Source: Mucilaginibacter phyllosphaerae | GTDB taxonomy: Bacteria > Bacteroidota > Bacteroidia > Sphingobacteriales > Sphingobacteriaceae | Length of the DNA stretch: 64,000 nt | Assembly (NCBI RefSeq): GCF_004378255.1 | Contig: NZ_SNQG01000002.1 | Coordinates: 248,001 to 312,000 of the forward strand | Direction: 5' to 3' | Shown: piece by piece, positions 1 through 12,100 of the stretch | How the letters are laid out: every line of letters begins with the position of its first letter | Position numbering within the stretch: the stretch's first letter is position 1 | Notes under the pieces: model-generated | Seen by the model: only the letters and a program-made list of their open reading frames with translations | What the model was told of the DNA's origin: nothing | Database searches by the model: none | Position numbers and translations under genes: made by a program

Positions 1-1
1 C

Positions 2-2188
<2,187 letters not shown>

Positions 2189-2276
2189 ACCTTTAAGTAG
2201 ATAAAAATACTTTTTATTGGTTTGATATTTAAAAACCGCTACATTTATAACCGTATCTATTACAGTTATAACCACC

Positions 2277-3815
2277 ATGAAGAAAATTTTATTTGCATTA
2301 TTGCTGCTTTGGCAGCTGGATGCTGCTGCGCAAAATACTGCAGGCATCACTATTACAGGTAATACAGGCCAAACCATTAGCAGGCATATTTACGGGCAGT
2401 TTGCCGAGCATCTGGGCCGTGGCATTTATGATGGTTTTTGGGTAGATAAAAATTTGCCCGTTGCCAAGCAAGACCGCATACGCCTGGATGTTGTTAACGC
2501 CTTAAAAAAAATAAAGATCCCCAACCTGCGCTGGCCGGGCGGCTGCTTTGCCGATGAATACCACTGGCGCGATGGTATTGGCCCGCGTGCCCAAAGGCCA
2601 AAAATGGTTAATACCAACTGGGGCGGTATTACCGAAGATAACAGCTTTGGCACCCACGAATTTTTGGCGCTGTGCAAGCTGCTGGATACCGAGCCGTATA
2701 TTGCCGGTAATGTGGGCAGCGGCACGGTAGAAGAAATGGCTAAATGGGTAGAGTACCTGAATTCTAACAGCAGCAGTACGGTTGTGCAGATGCGCAAGCA
2801 AAACGGGCACCCCGAACCTTATAAAGTTAGCTTTTGGGGCGTAGGTAACGAAAGCTGGGGCTGTGGCGGCGAAATGACCCCCGAATTTTATGCCGGCCAG
2901 TTTAGGCGCTATGCCACCTATGCAAGGAACTATCCCGGCTCGCCGCTAAAAAAGATAGCCAGCGGTGCCAATGCTTCTGATTACAACTGGACGGAAGTGT
3001 GTATGAAAAATATCCCTAATAATATGATGTGGGGATTATCTATGCATTATTATACCCTGCCAACCGGCGATTGGGGCAAAAAAGGATCGGCAACCAAGTT
3101 TAGCGAAGCCGAGTATTTTAGCACCATGGTTAACTGCCTTAAAATGGAAGAGCTGGTTAACAAACATTCGGCCATAATGGATAAGTACGACCCGGATAAA
3201 AAAGTGGCCCTGGTGGTAGATGAATGGGGGATATGGACAGACCCAGAGCCCGGCACCAACCCCGGCTTTTTATACCAGCAAAACAGCCTGCGCGATGCAC
3301 TGATAGCAGCAACCACGCTAAATATATTTAACAACCATTGCGACCGCGTTAAAATGGCCGAACTGGCCCAAACCATCAACGTATTGCAGGCGCTGATCCT
3401 GACGGAGAAAACCAAAATGCTGCTAACACCTACCTATCATATTTTTGATATGTATAAGGTGCACCAGGATGCAAAATACCTGGCTATAAAACTAAAATCG
3501 CCCGATTATGAGGTGAATGGTAAAAGTATCCCAGCTGTAAATGCCTCTGCCTCGCAGGATGCTACGGGCAAGATCCACATCTCGCTGGTAAACCTGGATG
3601 CCAATAAACCCGTAAGCATCAGTACACAGCTTAAGGATCTGGCCTGGTCATCGGTAAGCGGGCAAATATTAACATCTGCCAATATTACAGATATCAACAC
3701 ATTTAACCAGCCTGCAAAAGTACAGCTGAAAAACTTTGCCGGTGCAAAAAAGGATGGCAACAACCTGGTGGTAACCATCCCTGCAAAAGCCGTAGTTACG
3801 TTAGAGCTTAAGTAA
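2277..3815 (+). CDS. GH51 alpha-L-arabinofuranosidase, secreted
   Basis: Predicted to release terminal alpha-L-arabinofuranose from arabinan, arabinoxylan or arabinogalactan side chains. The 512-residue protein has a Sec signal peptide ([14 protein letters not shown], cleavage near AAAQ) and then the typical GH51 opening, with [20 protein letters not shown] and [15 protein letters not shown]. Catalytic residues of clan GH-A are visible: the acid/base Glu192 in VGNESWG and the nucleophile Glu316 in VVDEWGIW. The C-terminal 130 residues fit the beta-sandwich domain usual in the family. Full length for GH51. It stands alone between a sensor kinase and a long hairpin at 3851-3903. It may work with the GH127 beta-L-arabinofuranosidase far downstream, since both release L-arabinose; that link is inference. 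Confidence 0.93.
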   Translation: MKKILFALLLLWQLDAAAQNTAGITITGNTGQTISRHIYGQFAEHLGRGIYDGFWVDKNLPVAKQDRIRLDVVNALKKIKIPNLRWPGGCFADEYHWRDGIGPRAQRPKMVNTNWGGITEDNSFGTHEFLALCKLLDTEPYIAGNVGSGTVEEMAKWVEYLNSNSSSTVVQMRKQNGHPEPYKVSFWGVGNESWGCGGEMTPEFYAGQFRRYATYARNYPGSPLKKIASGANASDYNWTEVCMKNIPNNMMWGLSMHYYTLPTGDWGKKGSATKFSEAEYFSTMVNCLKMEELVNKHSAIMDKYDPDKKVALVVDEWGIWTDPEPGTNPGFLYQQNSLRDALIAATTLNIFNNHCDRVKMAELAQTINVLQALILTEKTKMLLTPTYHIFDMYKVHQDAKYLAIKLKSPDYEVNGKSIPAVNASASQDATGKIHISLVNLDANKPVSISTQLKDLAWSSVSGQILTSANITDINTFNQPAKVQLKNFAGAKKDGNNLVVTIPAKAVVTLELK

Positions 3816-3850
3816 ATTAAGTTCGCGGAACAAAAAAGGGCGTAAAAAGT

Positions 3851-3903
3851 AATCTCTTTAAACAGTTATACACCTTGCACAAAAGTGTTTGTTTAAAGAG
3901 ATT
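3851..3903. repeat. Long inverted repeat downstream of GH51
   Basis: AATCTCTTTAAAC at 3851-3863 is matched perfectly in reverse complement by GTTTAAAGAGATT at 3891-3903. A shorter ACAC/GTGT pair sits inside the 27-nt loop. It lies between two convergent genes (GH51 ending at 3815, small minus-strand gene ending at 3967), so a bidirectional transcription end is the simplest reading, although no strong T-tract follows. Confidence 0.6.
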
Positions 3904-3966
3904 GCTTCATACGATCGTAATGTTATACGAAAGCGTTAAGCCCATACCCTTATTTAAAAATGCTTA

Positions 3967-4128
3967 TCAGGTAGATTTTTTGGCTGGCGCAGCGGTGTTT
4001 CGCTCGGCCCTTTTTACCTCATCTTTTTCGCTTAAAGGCATTTCGGTCTCCAGGTCCTTATTTACCGTTTGGGTAGATTTTACTTCGGCCTTTTTTGAAG
4101 TTGCTGATTTATTATCTGATGCTGCCAT
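3967..4128 (-). CDS. Small Lys/Glu-rich hydrophilic protein, 53 aa
   Basis: Short minus-strand gene of 53 codons starting MAASDNKSATSKKAEV and ending TAAPAKKST. Support comes from an unusually good ribosome binding site for this genome: AGGAGGAATTAC just before the ATG. The protein is highly charged (many Lys and Glu), with no Cys, Trp, Phe or Tyr and no membrane segment, so it is probably cytoplasmic and largely disordered. I recognise no family. The opposite strand carries a longer open frame (3875-4135), but its composition is that of a shadow. The next gene upstream on this strand is the anti-sigma-like protein ending at 4248, 120 bp away. Confidence 0.6.
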   Translation of the reverse strand: MAASDNKSATSKKAEVKSTQTVNKDLETEMPLSEKDEVKRAERNTAAPAKKST

Positions 4129-4247
4129 AATGTAATTCCTCCTGTTAAAATAACTTACAGCATCTTAAAAGGTTTAAAAAACCTGCATTTTAACGTTTTT
4201 TAAAATCGCAGCAAAACCGAATACTTTGATGGAGCAGATGGCAGTAA

Positions 4248-4745
4248 TTACTTTTTTAACAGGCGCAGTTCTGTTTTTAATTCTTTAAGCTGCAGCTGTG
4301 CCTGCCTGTTCTCGAGGTAAAAGTAAATGGCACATCCCAAAAAGATCTTGCCCAGCACAAATACAGCGGCAAACACCCATTTCCATGCTTTATGCACTTT
4401 CATGTAATTGTTTTCGCTTTCTACCTCAATATATTGCGGGCCGGTACCGGGCTGGGTAAAGTTTTTATAATTGCTTTCGTCGCGGCCGGTAAACTGTTCG
4501 GGGTCGTTGTTCTCGCGGATGATCAGCTCGTTGATACTGCCGGATATTTTATCCCAGGTGCCTTCTGGCGGTGCTACGGCCATTTGTTGGGCAATAAGCT
4601 CCATATCTTTTTCCAGTTCCTGCAGGGCAATATTCACCTCTGGGTACGTGGCTTTCATGTATAGCAGTTCCTTTACCTCCTGGTCAGAGGCAGCGCCCGT
4701 AACATAGGCTTCTAATATGCCGCTGTTAATGTACTGCTGTATCAT
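4248..4745 (-). CDS. Anti-sigma-factor-like membrane protein
   Basis: A 165-residue protein with a cytoplasmic N-terminal half resembling Bacteroidota anti-sigma factors: AYVTGAASDQEVKELLYM (the YVxGxxSxxExxEVE type of opening) and a GTWDKISG segment. One membrane helix follows at about 122-142 (WVFAAVFVLGKIFLGCAIYF), then a short C-terminal coiled coil (NRQAQLQLKELKTELRLLKK). It lacks the long extracytoplasmic RskA-type domain. Its start overlaps the 3' end of the upstream sigma-like gene by 20 bp, which implies translational coupling and partner proteins. Predicted role: hold the divergent sigma factor at the inner membrane. The signal it senses is not evident. Confidence 0.6.
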   Translation of the reverse strand: MIQQYINSGILEAYVTGAASDQEVKELLYMKATYPEVNIALQELEKDMELIAQQMAVAPPEGTWDKISGSINELIIRENNDPEQFTGRDESNYKNFTQPGTGPQYIEVESENNYMKVHKAWKWVFAAVFVLGKIFLGCAIYFYLENRQAQLQLKELKTELRLLKK

Positions 4746-5226
4746 TACGGTAATTCCTGATAATTATAAACGATTCTCTTAGTAAAGCCCTGATCGTGTT
4801 TTCGGGTTTATTTAATTCTTCGGCCAGTTTAGCCGTATTTTTGCCGTGGTAATGTATGCCGCAAAAAACAAGCTGCTGCTCCTGGTTCATCAGGCTGATA
4901 AACTTATTGCCAGTGATGCCTTTTTTAGCACTTATCTCTGCCTGGTCGTTGCAGTTTTCAACCGTGTTTATAAATGATGAAAGTTTTTTCCGGGCCATTT
5001 GCTGTAAACGTAAAAACGCATTGGCGCCGGGTTTTAGTATCTCCTCAATATCCTGTGCTTTTAGTTCATTAAAAACTTCGGTAAGGTATTGTTCAGCAAG
5101 GGCTAACTCTTTAACAACTTCTTTAATATAGCCTAAAAGCAACGCACCATAGCTGATATATAAGCTATGTTTACTTTGCTTTAATACGGGTAATGAAGCT
5201 TCAGTGGATGTTAACTGCTGTTTCAA
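4726..5226 (-). CDS. Divergent ECF-type sigma factor (putative)
   Basis: A 166-residue protein with a weak sigma-70 signature: YGALLLGYIKEVVKELALAEQYLTEVF matches the sigma region 2 pattern of a helix, a hydrophobic GYI core and an AE-xxL-xEVF motif, and the C-terminus (HYHGKNTAKLAEELNKPENTIRALL, in two adjoining helices) fits the region 4 helix-turn-helix. The best start is TTG at 5226; an in-frame stop lies two codons upstream and there is no nearby ATG. It overlaps the anti-sigma-like gene by 20 bp. The DNA-melting aromatic and acidic residues of standard region 2 are eroded, so it could be a degenerate sigma factor or a regulator derived from one. The pairing with a membrane protein is the main support. 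Confidence 0.55.
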   Translation of the reverse strand: MKQQLTSTEASLPVLKQSKHSLYISYGALLLGYIKEVVKELALAEQYLTEVFNELKAQDIEEILKPGANAFLRLQQMARKKLSSFINTVENCNDQAEISAKKGITGNKFISLMNQEQQLVFCGIHYHGKNTAKLAEELNKPENTIRALLRESFIIIRNYRNDTAVH

Positions 5227-5575
5227 ATTTTATAATATTGTATTACGGTATCCAAAAGTACCTTAATTGTTTTTAAAGATATTCAAAAAAGGGTAAATAT
5301 TTAAGAAAAATTATTGCTTAAACAGCTATCCGGATAGCTTGGGCGGCTATTGTTAAATTACGTTAAATATCTGCGCCTGTTTAAATAGTGTGTAAACAAG
5401 CCGATAAAGTTTGTCAGATCATCACCGGTTAGGGGCAGGTAGCGCGCAATTATGTCAGGCTGAAACGTTGCCGTCTAAAAGGGACTTTTGGCTGGCAGAT
5501 TACCTGAATGCCTGTTACAAAAAGTACCAGGCACTGCCGCCAGATAAAAGGCAGCCACCAAAATTAACTGATTAA
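5227..5575. other. Intergenic stretch with a start-less open frame
   Basis: No supported gene. The plus-strand frame from 5408 to the TAA at 5573-5575 is open and encodes a protein-like tail (DFWLADYLNACYKKYQALPP) but has no ATG. The only start candidate is TTG at 5411. It could be a gene remnant or chance. The part nearest 5227 is AT-rich and should hold the promoter of the minus-strand sigma-like gene. Confidence 0.4.
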
Positions 5576-6049
5576 TTATTTGCCCATAAGTTTTACGCCG
5601 CTGCTATAGGCAAAGCTATCGTTAAAGGCATCGGTAATGTGGTTAACTACATCCGGCAATTTTGCGGCGTGTTTGCGCAGGTAGTAGCCGGCTATGCCGG
5701 TGGCCAATGCAGCTGCCCCGCCAATGAGCATCCCCTTAAACATGCTTTGCTTGTTTTTACGGAAGATGGCAGCCCCCGCAAAGGCGCCGGACGCCACATG
5801 CAGGCCCAATTGGTTCAGGTCCAGTTTGTCGCCTGCCACGGTATTTCTTTTTCTTTCTTTTTCTGCTGCGGATAGTAACGAGGTAGCGATTGTAGTAATG
5901 GGCGATTGTACCAACCGGATGATACCGAACGAGCTGGACTTATACCCGTTACTGTAATAGTTTGCTATTTTGGGCGCTGCGCTTGCCCGTACACCTGCCA
6001 CCGCACCTAAGCCCAAACTTTGCCAAACGGGTTTGCTGTTATTATGCAT
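5576..6049 (-). CDS. DUF4126-like small membrane protein
   Basis: A 157-residue hydrophobic and Gly/Ala-rich protein. The N-terminus (SLGLGAVAGVRASAAPKIA) resembles the opening of DUF4126 proteins, which carry a conserved small-residue membrane helix followed by a loop. Further hydrophobic segments lie at about 84-97 (LHVASGAFAGAAIF) and 104-125 (FKGMLIGGAAALATGIAGYYL). No catalytic motif is visible. An AGGA element precedes the ATG. It is monocistronic, with a terminator at 6106-6140 separating it from the lipid-transport operon upstream. The family assignment is from memory of the motif, and the function is unknown. Confidence 0.6.
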   Translation of the reverse strand: MHNNSKPVWQSLGLGAVAGVRASAAPKIANYYSNGYKSSSFGIIRLVQSPITTIATSLLSAAEKERKRNTVAGDKLDLNQLGLHVASGAFAGAAIFRKNKQSMFKGMLIGGAAALATGIAGYYLRKHAAKLPDVVNHITDAFNDSFAYSSGVKLMGK

Positions 6050-6105
6050 CTTGCTGTCCTGTTAAATATATCATACAGAACAGGTGGGGGCGTGGATGGT
6101 TTTAA

Positions 6106-6140
6106 CAAAAAAAAAGCGACAGGCATCCCCGTCGCTTTTT
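6106..6140 (-). terminator. Intrinsic terminator after mlaD
   Basis: AAAAAGCGAC (6111-6120) and GTCGCTTTTT (6131-6140) form a perfect 10-bp stem around a 10-nt loop. An A-run precedes the stem on the plus strand, giving a T-tract on the minus strand just past the mlaD stop. It would work in both directions. Confidence 0.85.
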
Positions 6141-6158
6141 GATAATTTGTAAGCAAAA

Positions 6159-7148
6159 TTACATGGCTTTTTTAATACTGTCCTGTTTGGCTTTTTCTTT
6201 CTTTTTGAAAAATCCGCGCAGCAAAAAGTTATGCTGAACCGCCTCCAGGTCATCATTTAACTTCACCGAACTTTGTTGCAGGTAATTAAGCGTGCTTTGC
6301 ACTTTTACGGCCGCTTTAGGGTCGTTTAAAAGTACTCCGAGGGCGTTATCCGTAGTGTTTAATTTGTTGCTTGCCTTATTCAGGTTATCGGTAAGGATGC
6401 TGGCATTATCGGCCGCTTCTTTTAGCCGGCCAACTGATGCGCGGATCCTGTTGAAGGTAACGGTATCAGTAAGCAGGTTATCGGCAAAGCCGCCTTTGGT
6501 ATTCATTTTATTGCTAAAGCTGTTTAACTGCGATGACATTCTGGCCGCGTTTTGCGTGGCTGCCTGCAGGTTGCGCATGGTTTGTTTTAACTGGTTGCCC
6601 ATAGTGCTATCGGCCAGTAGGGTGCCTACGGTGCCCTTGCCTGCTAAAATTTGTTTACTTAATTGCTTAAAATCAGTAGTAATAGCCAGCAGGTTTTGAT
6701 TGTTTTGCTGCAGGGTTTTCATCACATCATCGGTAGACAGGATCTTCTCTGATTGCAGCACATCGCCGTCCTGCACAATGGGTGCCTGCGGCGAACCACC
6801 ATCTATCACGATGATCTTGTTACCTATTAAACCATCGCTGCTGATGCGTGCGCCGGCATTACGGTGAATGTATTGCTGTGTGCTGGCATCAATACTCATT
6901 ACCACATCAACCTGCGAGGGGCCGGTGAAGTGGATGTTTTTGATAGTGCCCACCTTTACACCAGAGAACCAAACATTATTCCCTTTTTTAAGGCCCGACA
7001 CATCGTTGAATATCGAACTGATGTGAATGCTTTTTACAAAGGTTTTTTGTTGCCCGCCCAGGGTAAGCACGCCTATTACAAACACGGCTACGCCAAGTAA
7101 TACAAACACGCCAACTGTTATTGATTTTTTATTTTCTGCTGCATCCAT
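6159..7148 (-). CDS. mlaD: MlaD/MCE-domain substrate-binding protein of lipid ABC transporter
   Basis: Periplasmic, inner-membrane-anchored lipid-binding subunit of an Mla-type transporter. The 329 residues comprise a short cytoplasmic start, one membrane helix at about 9-30 (ITVGVFVLLGVAVFVIGVLT), one MCE domain at about 38-120 with the typical VSGLKKGNNVWFSGVKVGTI and the GLIGNKIIVIDGG segment, then a long helical tail rich in Asn, Gln and Ser (about 130-310) as in longer Bacteroidota MCE proteins. It is the third gene of mlaE-mlaF-mlaD, 17 bp after the ATPase gene. By family knowledge MCE proteins form hexameric rings that shuttle phospholipids between membranes; direction here is unknown. 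No mlaB or mlaC gene is nearby, which is common in this phylum. Confidence 0.9.
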   Translation of the reverse strand: MDAAENKKSITVGVFVLLGVAVFVIGVLTLGGQQKTFVKSIHISSIFNDVSGLKKGNNVWFSGVKVGTIKNIHFTGPSQVDVVMSIDASTQQYIHRNAGARISSDGLIGNKIIVIDGGSPQAPIVQDGDVLQSEKILSTDDVMKTLQQNNQNLLAITTDFKQLSKQILAGKGTVGTLLADSTMGNQLKQTMRNLQAATQNAARMSSQLNSFSNKMNTKGGFADNLLTDTVTFNRIRASVGRLKEAADNASILTDNLNKASNKLNTTDNALGVLLNDPKAAVKVQSTLNYLQQSSVKLNDDLEAVQHNFLLRGFFKKKEKAKQDSIKKAM

Positions 7149-7165
7149 ATATAGGGTACTAATAT

Positions 7166-7939
7166 CTATTGTATAAAATTATAATCGTAAAAAGGGGTAA
7201 CGCGCGGGTCGGTGGTTGCAAAAACCTCTTCAAATGCGCCCACACGCTGAAACTGGCCATCCAGCAGCATTGCAATCCGGTCGCCTGTCATTTTAGCGCA
7301 GGTTAGGTCATGCGTAATAATGATGGATGAGGTATTGTAACGTTCCTGTACTTCGTTTATCAATTCATTTATTTCGATGCACGTAATAGGGTCTAAACCG
7401 GCGGTCGGCTCATCATAAAGCATAATTTCGGGGTTCAGGATCAGCGTACGGGCAATACCAATACGCTTACGCTGGCCTCCGGATAACTCTGCCGGCATCT
7501 GGTTAATCGTTTGCGACAGGCCAACAGCTTCTAATACTTCTTGTACATTTTTGTCGATCTCTGCACGGGTAATGTTTTTACGGTTGCGCACCAGCGGGAA
7601 TTCCAGGTTTTTGCGCACCGTCATACTATCATACAGGGCGCTGTTCTGGAAAGAAAAGCCGATGCGGATCCGCAGCTCTTCCAGTTCACGCTCGGTAATA
7701 GTAGTTACCTCGTTGCCTAAAACTTCTATGGTGCCTGCATCAGGGCTTAACAGGCCCGAGATCAGCTTGATTAATACGGATTTACCTGTGCCCGAACGGC
7801 CAAGCACTACCAGGTTCTCGCCCTGGTAAAGGTCAAGATCGATACCGCGGAGCACGTCGTAATCTGCAAAGGATTTTTCAACGCCGCGCAGTTTTATCAC
7901 CCCGTTATTCCTGTCGATATTTGCCTTTTTCTTTTCCAT
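7166..7939 (-). CDS. mlaF: ABC transporter ATP-binding protein, MlaF type
   Basis: ATPase subunit of the lipid transporter, cytoplasmic face of the inner membrane. The 257 residues contain Walker A GRSGTGKSVLIK, Q-loop FSFQNSALYDSMTV, ABC signature LSGGQRKRIG, Walker B ILMYDEPTAGLD and switch His in IIITHDLTCA. The Lys/Arg-rich LSGGQRKRIG version of the signature and the NSALYDSMTV loop are characteristic of the MlaF/Ttg2A group. It is separated from the permease gene by only 3 bp and from mlaD by 17 bp, so the three genes are one operon. Confidence 0.93.
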   Translation of the reverse strand: MEKKKANIDRNNGVIKLRGVEKSFADYDVLRGIDLDLYQGENLVVLGRSGTGKSVLIKLISGLLSPDAGTIEVLGNEVTTITERELEELRIRIGFSFQNSALYDSMTVRKNLEFPLVRNRKNITRAEIDKNVQEVLEAVGLSQTINQMPAELSGGQRKRIGIARTLILNPEIMLYDEPTAGLDPITCIEINELINEVQERYNTSSIIITHDLTCAKMTGDRIAMLLDGQFQRVGAFEEVFATTDPRVTPFYDYNFIQ

Positions 7940-7942
7940 AAC

Positions 7943-8752
7943 TTAGCGGAACCATCCGGCTATCTGTACAATTAAAACCTCTTCAATAAATACTAAAAAC
8001 ATGGCGGTTACTACGGCGCCATTGGCCGCCTTACCCACACCCTCGGTACCCTTGGTTGAGTTATAGCCCTGGTAGCATCCTACGATGCCTATGGTAAAAC
8101 CAAATACGATGGCCTTGCTTAGTGATGCCCAAAAATCAACAAAGGTTAAGGGCTCAAAGGCTTGCTCCATAAAGGTGGCGTAGCTGGTGCCCTCGTTTTG
8201 GCTTACATTTAAATAGCCGCCCAATAAAGCTATAAAAGCGGTATAAGTGGCCAGCAGGGGTATGGTAATGGTAGTTGCAATAACACGCGTACAAACCAAA
8301 AATTTAAATGGTTTTGTGCCCGATACTTCCATGGCATCTATCTGCTCTGTCACCCGCATAGATCCCAGCTCGGCACCAATGCTGGAGCCTACCTTGCCGG
8401 CAGCAATCAGCGCCGTAACCAGCGGTGCAAGGGCTTTCATGATGGCGATGGAAACTAACGACGGCAGCCAGGATTCGGCACCGAAATTGGTTAACGAGGG
8501 GCGGCTTTGTTTCGTAAAAATAACCCCCACAATAAAGCCTGTTAACGAGATCAGCGTAAAAGAGCGCACCCCAACTTCGTAACACTGGCGCACTATCTCC
8601 CTGAATTCGTAAGGCGGTAAAAATACCTCTTTAAAAAAACGCAAAATAAAGGCATAGATCCTGTACAGCATCAAAAAGAAATCTGCCACCTTGCTTCTCG
8701 TTTTCGAGATGCGTGAGGGGGCAGGGCTGGTTGTATTATTTACGCTATCCAT
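7943..8752 (-). CDS. mlaE: ABC transporter permease, MlaE type
   Basis: Integral membrane permease of the Mla-type lipid transporter, first gene of the operon. I chose the ATG at 8752 over a TTG one codon upstream. The 269 residues show the MlaE layout: a cytoplasmic N-terminal interfacial helix, then about five hydrophobic segments, with the family motifs SLTGFIVGVIFTKQS, APLVTALIAAGKVGSSIGAELGSMRVTEQIDAMEV and a C-terminal TAMFLVFIEEVLIVQI. The EQIDAMEV coupling-helix region contacts the ATPase in known structures. Function by family: moving phospholipids between inner and outer membrane. Confidence 0.93.
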   Translation of the reverse strand: MDSVNNTTSPAPSRISKTRSKVADFFLMLYRIYAFILRFFKEVFLPPYEFREIVRQCYEVGVRSFTLISLTGFIVGVIFTKQSRPSLTNFGAESWLPSLVSIAIMKALAPLVTALIAAGKVGSSIGAELGSMRVTEQIDAMEVSGTKPFKFLVCTRVIATTITIPLLATYTAFIALLGGYLNVSQNEGTSYATFMEQAFEPLTFVDFWASLSKAIVFGFTIGIVGCYQGYNSTKGTEGVGKAANGAVVTAMFLVFIEEVLIVQIAGWFR

Positions 8753-9117
8753 CAATGGGGTAAAGGTATAACTAATGTAAGATATAGATAAAGTAAGGCC
8801 TTAAATTGTTTTAAAAGATATTCAGCCAAATGTAATAATTGCAAACGTTTTGGCTATATCTTTTTAAAATGCCTGTTTTTGAAATTTAAATCTCGTGGTT
8901 TTTTGCAATTAAAGTATCAGCAGCGTGCTGCCATAATGCAGGCTAAAACCGGTTAAACTACCGCCAGGCGCTGTAAAACAGGCATCAGGATTTGTAAAAA
9001 TAATATTATCGCATACTTTTTAATTTTGTTACTTTTGAGATACCAGTTATACTTACAAAAATCAAATATACCAGGCCTGCGTTTGTAACCGGCAAAGGCA
9101 TCGCAATATTATACTAC
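8753..9117. other. Divergent intergenic region between mlaE and the HTCS gene
   Basis: No gene seen in about 365 bp. It must hold divergent promoters. TAATTTTG at 9021-9028 matches the Bacteroidota -7 consensus TAnnTTTG and points toward the HTCS gene. The nearest TTTG (8991-8994) is 26 nt upstream, a little farther than ideal, so the promoter call is weak. Confidence 0.4.
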
Positions 9118-12100
9118 GTGGAGTGGAAACCAACTATCAGGGCAACGCTGTTTGCATTTTTGTTGCTGTTTATTACAGTTGCGGGCTTTGCGCAAAATAA
9201 CGAATTCCAATTCTCGCGCCTGGATATCACCAACGGGTTATCGCACAACCAGATCAATGCCATATTAAAAGATAATAAAGGTTATATGTGGTTTGGTACC
9301 TTATCGGGCCTTAATAAGTACGATGGCTATAAGTTTAAAGTTTACAAACATATAGAGGGCGATACCACCAGCCTGGACGACGACTTTATTGTAAGTATTG
9401 CAGAGGGCCCCGAAAGTAAGATCTGGATAGAAACACGTAACGGCTACAATATTTACGACCCCGTTACAGGCAGGTTTAGCCATGATATTAACGGATACCT
9501 TAAAAGGTTAAACATCCCCGCTGCCGGGCTAACTGCGGTTAAAAAAGACAGGTTCGGTAATTTTTGGTTCCTGAATGCCAATACGGGCTTATATAATTAC
9601 CGGCCATCTGCCAAAACAACAACACATATTAGTTATAAGGCCGGCAGCAGTACATCTATTTACAGCAATACCGTTGCCGATCTGTCGGTTGATGCCAGGG
9701 GCAATATATGGCTGGCCTACAATAAGGGCTTATTAGAGCGCATCAGCCCGGTAACGGGCCGGGTAAATTATCGCAGGCAATTAACCGCTTTGCCATTTGG
9801 TTTAAACACCGGTTACCGCATTTTTATTGACGGGCAGGACGATGTTTGGGCCTTTGTGCCCACTTATTCTTTAGGGGTATATTACATCAATGCTGCCTTA
9901 AACGTTTTCAGGCATTTGGATAAGGGCACCGGGCCCGGCGGGTTAAATACCAATGTAATATCAAACCTGATACAGGATGATGAGGGCCGCATTTGGATAG
10001 GTACCGACCATGGCGGTATAAACCTGCTGAATAAGCATGATTTTAGTGTGAAGTACATAACCAACCGCGAGGATGACATCAAAACCATCAGCCAGAACAG
10101 CCTGCTGTTGTATAAAGACGATACGGGCATTATTTGGGCCGGTACTTACAAACGAGGCATAAGCTATTATCACGAAAGCATTATCAAGTTCCCGCTTTAC
10201 ACGCATCACTTATCAGACCCCGGCAGCCTGAGCTTTAGCGATGTAAATAAGTTTATAGAGGATAAATACGGTAACCTGTGGCTGGGCACCAACGGCGGCG
10301 GTCTGGTTTATTTTAACCGTAAAAACGGCAGCTTTAAAAAGTACCTGCATGATGCCGGCAACCCCAACAGCCTTACCAATAATGTAATTGTAAGCATGTG
10401 CCTGGATCACGACCAAAAGCTATGGATAGGCACCTATTTTGGCGGGCTGGATTGCTTTGACGGCAAAACCTTTAAGCATTACCGCCACAACGAGGCCGAT
10501 CCGGGCAGCTTGTCTGAAGACAGGGTATGGTCTATACTGGAAGATTCGGATAATACGCTTTGGGTGGGCACATTATCCGGCGGCTTAAATAAGCTGAACC
10601 GTACCACAGATACTTTTAGCCATTATAAACTTGTGCCGGGCAATAACAACGCACTATACTCCAACTACGTATCGGCCTTGCTGGAAGACCGCCGCAAAAA
10701 CCTATGGATAGTAACATCATTCGGGGTAGATGTACTGAACAAGCAAACAGGGGCATTTAAGCATTACATACACGATGATAAGAACCCCAACAGCATTGTT
10801 AACAACAACACCAACAATATTACCGAAGACAGCCGGGGGCTGATATGGATAAGTACCCGCGAAGGCCTGAGCATACTTGACCCGGTAAAAAATAAATTTA
10901 CCAACCTTACACAAAAGAACGGGCTGCCCGATAACACGATTATCGAGATACGGGAGGATGATAGCCACAACATGTGGGCCAGCACGCCAAACGGGCTATC
11001 AAACATATTGGTAAGCCGGGGCAAGGATACGCTTGGCTTTAAGTTTATTAATTATAATGAACGGGATGGCTTGCAGGGGCGGGAGTTTGCCATGAATGCC
11101 AGCTACAAAACCCGCGGCGGCGAACTGATATTTGGCGGCGGCAACGGCTTTAACATCTTTAAGCCGGCAGATCTGCGGAATAGCAAGAATATCCCCAAAC
11201 TGGTTTTTACCGATTTCCAGGTGTTTAATAAAAGTATTGCCGTTGGCGAAAAAATTTATGGCGATGCCATATTACCCAAGGCAATTGATAACAACCCGCC
11301 GGTTAAATTAGAGCACAATGAGAATGTTTTTGGGATTGAATTTGCCGCGCTTAATTATTTTGATGCGGATAAGGTGAAGTTTGAATACATGATGGAGGGC
11401 TTTGACAAAAACTGGATAACTGCAGATAACCTTACCCGCAAGGTGGTTTACACCAATTTGGATGCCGGTAACTATACCTTTAAGGTGCGGGCATCCAACC
11501 CGGGCTTTTGGAGCAGCAAGCAAATAGCCATGCAGGTTACCATACTGCCGCCCTGGTGGAAAACCACCTGGGCCTATATTTTATATGCCCTGGCATTTGC
11601 AGGGGCTTTGTTTTATATCAGGCATCGCGGTATTCAAAAGTTACGCGCCCAGTTTTTGCTGGAGAAAGAACGCGAAGAAACCCAGCGACTGCATGATCTT
11701 GACCTGATGAAGATAAAATTCTTTACCAACGTAAGCCACGAGTTCCGTACGCCGCTGTCGCTTATTATGGCCCCTGTCGACAGGATCATTAAGCAAACCC
11801 GGGAGCCCGAGATCCAGAAACAGCTGTTGCTGGTTAACCGTAACGCCAAAAGGCTGCTTAACCTGGTAAACCAGCTGCTTGATTTCCGCAAGATGGAATA
11901 TCACGAACTAAAGCTGTATAGCAGCCCCGGCGATATTATTGGCTTTATACGCGAACTTTCCTATTCGTTTACCGATCTGGCCGAGCAAAAGGGCGTGCGG
12001 TTTGTGTTTGATACCGAAGCAGAAACATTCCATACCGCTTTTGATCATGATAAGATCGAGCGGATCATCTTCAATCTGCTCTCTAACGCCTATAAATTTA

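Noticed and set aside
3875..4135. 86-codon plus-strand open frame
   Set aside because: It is the opposite strand of the 53-residue gene that has a strong ribosome binding site; its own translation is Phe/Ser-rich and has no start signal.
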